A stretch of 6,323 nt of DNA from Burkholderiales bacterium (GTDB lineage Bacteria; Pseudomonadota; Gammaproteobacteria; Burkholderiales; UBA11063): positions 1 through 6,323 of the forward strand of contig JAJFBO010000095.1 in NCBI GenBank assembly GCA_020697025.1, written 5' to 3'. The notes beneath the pieces are model-generated. The model was not told the DNA's origin and searched no databases. It was given only the letters and a program-made list of their open reading frames with translations. Below, one piece after another: positions 1 through 6,323 of the stretch; position 1 is the stretch's first letter, and every line of letters starts with the position of its first letter. The translations under genes and the position numbers were made by a program.

Positions 1-512
1 ACACTAAAAGTATCAAAAGCCTGCATACCCCATTTCATAAATTGGTAGCGTTCATTATTGCGTTGAAACTCAAGCTCCATATTTTGGCGTAATGCATCAG
101 GAGTACCATAAAAATCTACCTGGACAGAATGATCGACTACCAGGTCAACTGGTACTAATGGCTCAATTAATTTTGGATTTTTACCCATTTTATCTGCTAC
201 ACTACGCATAGCTGCCAGGTCACAAAGAAGGGGAACACCTGTAAAATCCTGAAGCAATACACGGGCTACGACAAAAGGTATTTCGTCCACACGTTTTGTA
301 TTAGGTGCCCATGAAGCTAATTGTTTGATATGGTTTTCATTAATTTTAATATCATCATAATTTCGTAATACTGATTCTAGTACTATACGGATTGATACTG
401 GAAGTTTACTAATATTAAAACCTTGCCTGGCTAATTCAGGAAGGGAATAGTAATAATATTTTTTACCTTTACTAGTAGTTAATGAATGTTTTGTGTTGTA
501 TAAATTATGCAT
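1..512 (-). CDS. acnA: Aconitate hydratase A, N-terminal 170 codons (runs off left edge)
   Basis: Aconitase interconverts citrate and isocitrate in the TCA cycle, in the cytoplasm, using a [4Fe-4S] cluster. Translating the minus strand from the ATG at 512-510 gives an uninterrupted protein to the window edge. Recognisable AcnA/IRP-type segments are [16 protein letters not shown] (residues 38-53), [19 protein letters not shown] (85-103), [14 protein letters not shown] (121-134) and [15 protein letters not shown] (155-169). The cluster cysteines and the swivelling C-terminal domain lie in the unseen part; family members are about 890-900 residues, so roughly a fifth is visible. Cys97 is not a family cluster ligand. 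The start is supported by GAGGAAC eight bases upstream and by an N-terminus of normal length. The wording is closest to betaproteobacterial AcnA as I remember it. The gene is transcribed away from everything else in the window. Confidence 0.95.
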   Translation of the reverse strand, partial: MHNLYNTKHSLTTSKGKKYYYYSLPELARQGFNISKLPVSIRIVLESVLRNYDDIKINENHIKQLASWAPNTKRVDEIPFVVARVLLQDFTGVPLLCDLAAMRSVADKMGKNPKLIEPLVPVDLVVDHSVQVDFYGTPDALRQNMELEFQRNNERYQFMKWGMQAFDTFS

Positions 513-520
513 AGGTTATA

Positions 521-527
521 GTTCCTC
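521..527 (-). promoter_or_regulatory. Ribosome-binding site of acnA
   Basis: Read on the minus strand this is GAGGAAC, eight bases before the ATG at 512-510. It is a good Shine-Dalgarno match and fixes the start of the aconitase gene. Confidence 0.75.
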
Positions 528-549
528 AAAATTTGATAAATTTGCCTGT

Positions 550-555
550 ATTATA
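550..555 (-). promoter_or_regulatory. Candidate -10 box of the acnA promoter
   Basis: On the minus strand this is a perfect TATAAT about 37 bases before the acnA ATG, which would give a short leader of about 30 bases. No good -35 hexamer sits at 16-18 bases spacing, so the assignment rests on the -10 box and its position alone. A consensus hexamer can arise by chance in sequence this AT-rich. Confidence 0.4.
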
Positions 556-801
556 CACTATATTGGGCACTACATTCCTAACTTGATTAGAAATCTTGGC
601 ACTATTTGTAATAATTATTTTGGTCTTTACCCCTGAGAATACTCAAACGGTATTTGTATTTCATGATTGAATGAGCCGGGTTACTGAAATTCCGTATTGA
701 ATTTTATTCTTGATCAAGTTATACTACTGGTATTAATAGTGGTCATATGATCTATATTATTATAAGCGCAGTGCATTAATCTATTATTAGGGAATAAATA
801 A

Positions 802-1482
802 ATGGAAGCAAAGTTTAAAAAAATATTGACAATTATAGGATTTATGATTTCATCTTCAGTATTTGCTGAAGCAACAAAATGGGAATTAACGATAATAAAC
901 CGTTCTGGTAATGCTATTAGGATTTCCCCAATTAAAACAGCTTCTGTTGTTAGTTCCAAACCTGACCAGACTGGTTATAGTACCAGTTTAGGTGAAGTAA
1001 AATGTTTTGAACGACCTGATTGGTCAGCTGGTTTATATGGAGTAATTAAAGGCGAAGAAACAAAAGCATCTCAGATTATTATACCAGGTAATAGCACCAA
1101 TTTTATTATTAAGGAATATATAGATAATGATAAATGCTCACGTAAATCGGATGATACAGCTAGGGCCATATTTGGTGTCTTGACGCTTGGCACATCTGAG
1201 ATTGTGGAAGCTACTATAGACGGGAATATATCAAAATCATTTACTTTCTATTTGTATGATAAAAATAGATATACTCCAATTACTTTAAATTCTTTTTATT
1301 CTGCAGGGATGTATAGTGACACAAGAAAAATTAACGATATTTATATTGAAAATACTGAAGCAAAATATCTAAGTTTAGAAAATGATAAAGTTAAAGTATC
1401 TTTAATATTTAATCCCGATTCTACTATGACTGCAATATATAATAGTAGAGAATATCCAATACCATTAGTATTTAATAATTAA
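802..1482 (+). CDS. Exported protein of unknown family, two cysteines (226 aa)
   Basis: I do not recognise this family. Residues 1-22 form a Sec signal peptide: charged start (KFKK), hydrophobic core, and an AxA-type end at VFA before EATK, predicting a mature protein of about 204 residues in the periplasm or outside. The mature part begins with a strand-like stretch (WELTIINRSGNAIRI, residues 27-41) and is dominated by alternating polar and hydrophobic stretches, suggesting an all-beta fold. It has exactly two cysteines, Cys68 and Cys112, likely a disulfide after export. No lipobox, transmembrane helix or catalytic motif is visible. The start is supported by AGGGA at 789-793. The next gene follows 48 bases downstream with a similar N-terminal plan, so the two are probably one transcript ending at the terminator at 2555-2596. 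The gene looks more AT-rich by eye than fadH, compatible with accessory origin. Confidence 0.85.
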   Translation: MEAKFKKILTIIGFMISSSVFAEATKWELTIINRSGNAIRISPIKTASVVSSKPDQTGYSTSLGEVKCFERPDWSAGLYGVIKGEETKASQIIIPGNSTNFIIKEYIDNDKCSRKSDDTARAIFGVLTLGTSEIVEATIDGNISKSFTFYLYDKNRYTPITLNSFYSAGMYSDTRKINDIYIENTEAKYLSLENDKVKVSLIFNPDSTMTAIYNSREYPIPLVFNN

Positions 1483-1530
1483 TAATCTTCACTACAAATA
1501 GTATTAATTATAATTAGGAAAAAAATAGCA

Positions 1531-2529
1531 ATGAAAATAAATTTTAGACAAATAGTGTTAATTACAGGGATTTTGGCTTCAACCCCTGCATTTGCAAATA
1601 ATGGATATTATATAAATTTCAAGAATACTTCTCCTTTTACTGTTGAAGTTAGTCAAGCAATAAGAAAACCCGGGCCCGCAGTTTGGGATGCACAATGTTG
1701 GACTGAAGATGTTGGAAAATCTGGAGTTGATAGAATACCAAGAGATGATGATAAGCAAAAAAAGTTAGAGACTCAAATAGTAGGTGGTGACATTTATAAC
1801 CCACGCGTTCAAACCTTTTATACTGAAAATAGTTCACAGGAGGGTATATGCCGAACTGACACTAAATATGCAGCATTTAAAATTGATTATTTTGAAGATG
1901 GAGTTGCATATAATTCGTGGCTTAAGATTCCTATAAATGGGAATGAGAACTACATTGTTTCTAAATTAGATGGTGAGGATCTTGTAGCAAATATACCTAA
2001 ACAAGACGGGATATACCATACGATAGATAATAAATTCTACTGGGTTAAAGACAAAACAATTAGTCTATTAAAGTTAAAACCAGGAGTAAAATATCCATAT
2101 ATGGAACCATATATAGAATCTAAAAAAATACCGTATGATGCAGCTGGGGGTTTTTTTGTAAATTATATTGCACCTTTACCGGCAAGGATACCATTTGCAA
2201 CCCAAACTATTATATTTTATGTAAATTGGACAGATGAGGAAAAGGATGTTGGGATTGGTGCACTAAGAAAAAGGATTAAACATGGTAATTGGATTAGTTT
2301 AGATGGTGGGAAAACATTGGAACAATTGCCAGAAGGTGGAAGGCTTGGTAGATATAATAACTTTAAATTTGACTTAACTCTTAGTGGTAAGAGCCAGGGA
2401 GAGGGGAATTTTTTGAATGGAGTGTTTGTACATGCAAAAGGTGAAGTTAATAAACCAATTCTTGATAATAAAGAAAAGCTTTCGGATCCAATGGATTTTG
2501 TTGACAAGGTAGCTGATATATTTGATTAA
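1531..2529 (+). CDS. Exported protein of unknown family, two cysteines, larger partner (332 aa)
   Basis: I do not recognise the family. Residues 1-22 are a Sec signal peptide ending in PAFA before NNGY, so the mature protein is about 310 residues. Its first strand (YYINFKNTSPFTVEVSQ, 26-42) resembles in pattern that of the upstream protein. It too has only two cysteines, Cys56 (AQCW) and Cys107 (GICR), spaced 51 residues apart against 44 upstream. Residues 130-200 hold further strand-like segments; 204-233 is an apolar, Pro/Gly/aromatic-rich stretch; 256-263 (SLDGGKTL) resembles an Asp-box turn; the last 20 residues are acidic and helix-like. The start has AGGA at 1516-1519, 11 bases upstream, a rather long spacing. 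It lies 48 bases after the previous gene and is followed 25 bases later by a hairpin terminator. A secreted toxin, effector or surface protein is possible, but nothing shows activity. Confidence 0.85.
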   Translation: MKINFRQIVLITGILASTPAFANNGYYINFKNTSPFTVEVSQAIRKPGPAVWDAQCWTEDVGKSGVDRIPRDDDKQKKLETQIVGGDIYNPRVQTFYTENSSQEGICRTDTKYAAFKIDYFEDGVAYNSWLKIPINGNENYIVSKLDGEDLVANIPKQDGIYHTIDNKFYWVKDKTISLLKLKPGVKYPYMEPYIESKKIPYDAAGGFFVNYIAPLPARIPFATQTIIFYVNWTDEEKDVGIGALRKRIKHGNWISLDGGKTLEQLPEGGRLGRYNNFKFDLTLSGKSQGEGNFLNGVFVHAKGEVNKPILDNKEKLSDPMDFVDKVADIFD

Positions 2530-2554
2530 AATTAAATTAATAACTTTGTTTAAA

Positions 2555-2596
2555 AAATAAGACAAGCTCATCATTTGTGATGAGCTTGTCTTATTT
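2555..2596 (+). terminator. Rho-independent terminator after the exported-protein pair
   Basis: A perfect inverted repeat has arms at 2555-2573 and 2578-2596 (19 bp) around a TTTG loop. The GC-containing core is GACAAGCTCATCA with its exact complement, followed on the plus strand by TTATTTGTAATT and preceded by an A-rich run, so it may work in both directions. It closes the transcript of the two exported proteins and separates it from fadH, which starts 78 bases later. Confidence 0.85.
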
Positions 2597-2622
2597 GTAA
2601 TTAGTAAATGTTTATTATTTAA

Positions 2623-4734
<2,112 letters not shown>

Positions 4735-4894
4735 TTCGTCCATTGGAATTTAAATTATACAGAGCGTATTTTTAAACTTAATATAGGTACAAAAGATGGA
4801 ATGTATAAATTAGATTTAGTACCTCCTGCTTCATCATCTTGCAATGATACGATTTTTAATGAGATTTAATGAGAGTCTTACTAATTATTATATA

Positions 4895-4949
4895 AAGGAG
4901 AAAATAATTGTTAATATCACCTTTTACTGATGATGCCGTAATTTTATAG
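4895..4949 (+). other. Shine-Dalgarno site plus 13-codon open frame (leader-like or remnant)
   Basis: AAGGAG at 4895-4900 is the best ribosome-binding site in the window by eye. Seven bases later a TTG at 4908 opens a frame encoding 13 residues (start, then LISPFTDDAVIL), ending at TAG 4947-4949. Eight bases after the stop comes the hairpin at 4958-4983. The order of ribosome site, short peptide and hairpin resembles a leader-peptide attenuator, but a truncated gene start is equally possible. I cannot assign the peptide. Confidence 0.25.
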
Positions 4950-4957
4950 GATAATAT

Positions 4958-4983
4958 GCCACTTTGTATTAACACAATGTGGC
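4958..4983 (+). terminator. Hairpin, possible terminator
   Basis: The arms GCCACTTTGT (4958-4967) and ACAATGTGGC (4974-4983) pair at 9 of 10 positions around an ATTAAC loop. The GC-rich base is followed by TAGTTATTTATTTATATT, T-rich but interrupted. It could end transcripts from fadH or from the short frame at 4908. It is weaker than the hairpin at 2555-2596. Confidence 0.5.
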
Positions 4984-5122
4984 TAGTTATTTATTTATAT
5001 TCCGTGTTATTGACGCTTTATTAAGTTGCTAAGTACATATGGTCACACTACTTAGTTACAAATTTAACTTTTAATTTCCTCTTATAAATCTTTTCACAAA
5101 ATATTTTATACTAAATCAGATT

Positions 5123-5300
5123 ATACATGTACAATACATTCTTATATTTAAAACATATTGGAATGAGAATGACAAAATACCCGAATTTATTATCCCTGCT
5201 TGATTTGGGCGTTACAACATTAAAAAATCGGGTTGTGATGGGTTTAATTCACACCGACCCTGAAGAAGAAACAGGAGTTAACCAACATAAAATAATTTAA
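5123..5300 (+). pseudogene. Truncated, internally deleted duplicate of the fadH 5' end
   Basis: This is a second copy of the fadH leader and first codons. From the ATG at 5169 (counterpart of 2674) it reads MTKYPNLLSLLDLGVTTLKN and continues to a Glu-rich point at about residue 34. It then jumps to TGVNQHKII, matching TEVNKHKII at residues 80-88 of FadH, and ends at TAA 5298-5300. About 45 codons (135 bases) are missing, in frame, and everything after the HKII segment is gone. Relative to the intact gene there are about eight silent and seven amino-acid-changing codon differences in the first 34 codons. That mixture suggests the copy, or its source, was once a working gene before it decayed. 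None of the FMN-site, catalytic or cluster residues remain, so a 43-residue product would have no FadH activity. The homology ends where waaF sequence begins. Confidence 0.85.
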
Positions 5301-6240
5301 ACAACGTTATGGTGAAGGCTTAATTTTAGATGTTTTTGCCAATGACTGGGCCAAAGATATCTTACTGCGTATGCCAGAAGTAAATAAAGTTATTATTAAT
5401 CCTTTTGCGCATGGTAAATTAGCTCTGGTGCAGCGAATTAAAATAGGCTTAAAATTGCGTCATGAGAAATATAATCAGGTATTTGTACTGCCTAATTCAC
5501 TTAAATCAGCAATTATACCTCTATTTAGCAGTATAAAACTCCGTACTGGTTTTATTGGTGAATCACGTTATATTTTCTTAAATGATATATATCGACTAGA
5601 TAAGGGCTTGCTGCCGCTGATGATTGATAGATTTTGTGCGCTCACTAGTCAAGGTAATAAACCAGATAATATTTCATTTCCGGCATTAACTATAAATAAA
5701 GAAAATCAACAACAATTAGCTGCCAAATTGAATATTGATCCAGCTAAACCACTAATTGCCTTTTGTCCGGCAGCAGAATTTGGACCGTCCAAACGCTGGT
5801 TCCCAAAACACTTTGCAGCTTTAGCAAATATGTTAATCAGGGATGGTTATCAGGTTATTATTTTAGGCTCAAATAAAGACACGGCAATTAGTAGTGAAAT
5901 TATAAGCCTGACTAAGGTTAAAGGTATAGTTGATGCTTGTGGCAGGACTAATTTAGTTGACGCTGTAGATTTGCTTGATTTAGCTAAATATGTAGTTACT
6001 AATGACAGCGGACTGATGCATATTGCCTGTGCGGTAAAGAGTAATGTAATTGCAATATATGGTTCATCTTCACCAGACTTTACTCCGCCATTATCTGATA
6101 AAGCTATTATTTTACAAACCAGGCTTGCTTGTTCACCATGTTTTGCCAGAACTTGCCGGTTTGAACATTATAATTGCTTACGCTTTATAACACCTGATAT
6201 GGTATATGAGAAAATTATTTTAAATAAGATTATAATCTAA
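5296..6240 (+). pseudogene. waaF: Lipopolysaccharide heptosyltransferase II lacking its N-terminus
   Basis: WaaF (glycosyltransferase family 9) adds the second heptose to the LPS inner core from ADP-heptose at the inner face of the cytoplasmic membrane. WaaF-like reading begins at 5296 (FKQRYGEGLILDVFANDW) just after an in-frame stop at 5293-5295, and is open to TAA 6238-6240, 314 codons. Family landmarks, numbered from the first ATG at 5371, are VLPNSLKSA (39-47), RTGFIGESRY (58-67), FCPAAEFGPSKRWF (131-144), NDSGLMH (211-217), SSSPDFTPPLS (232-242) and CSPCFARTC (254-262). Intact WaaF is about 340-350 residues and starts like MKILVIGPSWVGD. Those first 20-25 residues, with the glycine-rich loop and the Asp believed to be the catalytic base, are absent and replaced by the fadH fragment. 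The ATG at 5371 (289 residues) has no visible ribosome-binding site. Probably inactive, but free of stops and frameshifts, so the loss is recent or a shorter product is kept. Confidence 0.85.
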
Positions 6241-6323
6241 AAAACATTAATGGTTTAACTCCTTAAAGTCAGCTTTTCACCTTAAAGATTATTAATTATT
6301 ATTCTTTTATTTGCCTATATGCT
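6241..6323. other. Sequence after waaF, no gene seen
   Basis: These last 83 bases are AT-rich. The only structure noted is a short direct repeat, CCTTAAAG at 6261-6268 and 6280-6287. No convincing terminator hairpin or start of another gene is visible before the window ends. Confidence 0.5.

Larger units (their letters stand above)
513..801. other. Divergent intergenic region between acnA and the first exported-protein gene
   Basis: I find no gene in these 289 bases. The left part holds the acnA ribosome-binding site and candidate -10 box. At 709-718 there is a perfect 10-bp palindrome, CTTGATCAAG, about 85 bases before the start at 802; it could be an operator half-site or chance. The segment 730-780 is very AT-rich and must hold the promoter of the gene at 802, but several -10-like hexamers overlap and none has a clear -35 partner. 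The ribosome-binding site of that gene is AGGGA at 789-793, eight bases before its ATG. Confidence 0.6.
4735..5122. other. 388-bp region without an intact gene, probably scarred
   Basis: No complete gene is visible. From 4735 to 4866, directly after the fadH stop and in the same frame, 44 codons stay open and end at TAA 4867-4869; an internal ATG at 4801 would give a 22-residue peptide with SSSC near its middle. I cannot assign it, and it may be the tail of a lost gene. An ATG at 4869-4871 overlaps that stop (TAATG) and reads MRVLLIII before a stop at 4893-4895. A strong AAGGAG at 4895-4900 precedes a 13-codon TTG frame, and a hairpin follows at 4958-4983. From 5029 to 5055 a weak 7-bp inverted repeat (CTAAGTA/TACTTAG) is present. 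The rest is AT-rich with no recognisable content. Confidence 0.55.

Noticed and set aside
714..959. Minus-strand open frame of 81 codons
   Set aside because: It overlaps the signal peptide and start of the gene at 802 and has no recognisable content.
802..2529. Toxin-immunity pair or named toxin family (for example aegerolysin-like) for the exported proteins
   Set aside because: Both are exported and no family signature could be confirmed by eye; the resemblance is only to general beta-rich secreted proteins.
4901..5297. Mobile element flanked by the 9-bp direct repeat AAAATAATT (4901-4909, 5289-5297)
   Set aside because: No transposase or terminal inverted repeats are present; the right-hand repeat is largely native fadH sequence, and 9 AT-only bases recur easily here. 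It might instead be recombination microhomology.
5127..6240. A FadH-WaaF fusion protein
   Set aside because: The fadH fragment is in a different frame from waaF, and both frames carry stops at the junction (TAA 5293-5295 and 5298-5300).

Overview
The window looks like chromosome from an AT-rich Gram-negative bacterium. The visible part of aconitase has the wording I associate with betaproteobacterial AcnA ([25 protein letters not shown]). A heptosyltransferase II reading frame implies lipopolysaccharide, and two proteins carry Sec signal peptides. A low-GC betaproteobacterium is my best guess; this is inference from protein wording, not a database match.

Layout: (1) 1-512, minus strand: the first 170 codons of acnA, which runs off the left edge. 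(2) 513-801: divergent intergenic region with a probable acnA promoter and a 10-bp palindrome. (3) 802-2529, plus strand: two adjacent genes for exported proteins of unknown family, each with a signal peptide and exactly two cysteines, closed by a strong hairpin terminator at 2555-2596. (4) 2674-4734: complete fadH, 2,4-dienoyl-CoA reductase (flavin and iron-sulfur enzyme of unsaturated fatty acid oxidation), with all expected cofactor and catalytic motifs. (5) 4735-5122: no intact gene, but small open stretches, a strong ribosome-binding site before a 13-codon frame, and a hairpin. (6) 5123-5300: a second, decayed copy of the fadH leader and start, with an in-frame internal deletion of about 45 codons. 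(7) 5296-6240: waaF without its N-terminal 20-25 residues, joined directly to the fadH fragment. (8) 6241-6323: no gene seen.

The genes do not form one pathway. AcnA (TCA cycle) and FadH (fatty acid oxidation) are housekeeping enzymes. The two exported proteins look like an accessory pair. The most notable region is 4735-5400, a rearrangement scar in which a partial fadH copy replaced the start of waaF. The loss removes the glycine-rich loop and Gly-Asp motif of heptosyltransferases, so this waaF is probably inactive although it has no stop codon or frameshift. I found no convincing new multi-gene system; the two-cysteine secreted pair is the best candidate for undescribed biology.
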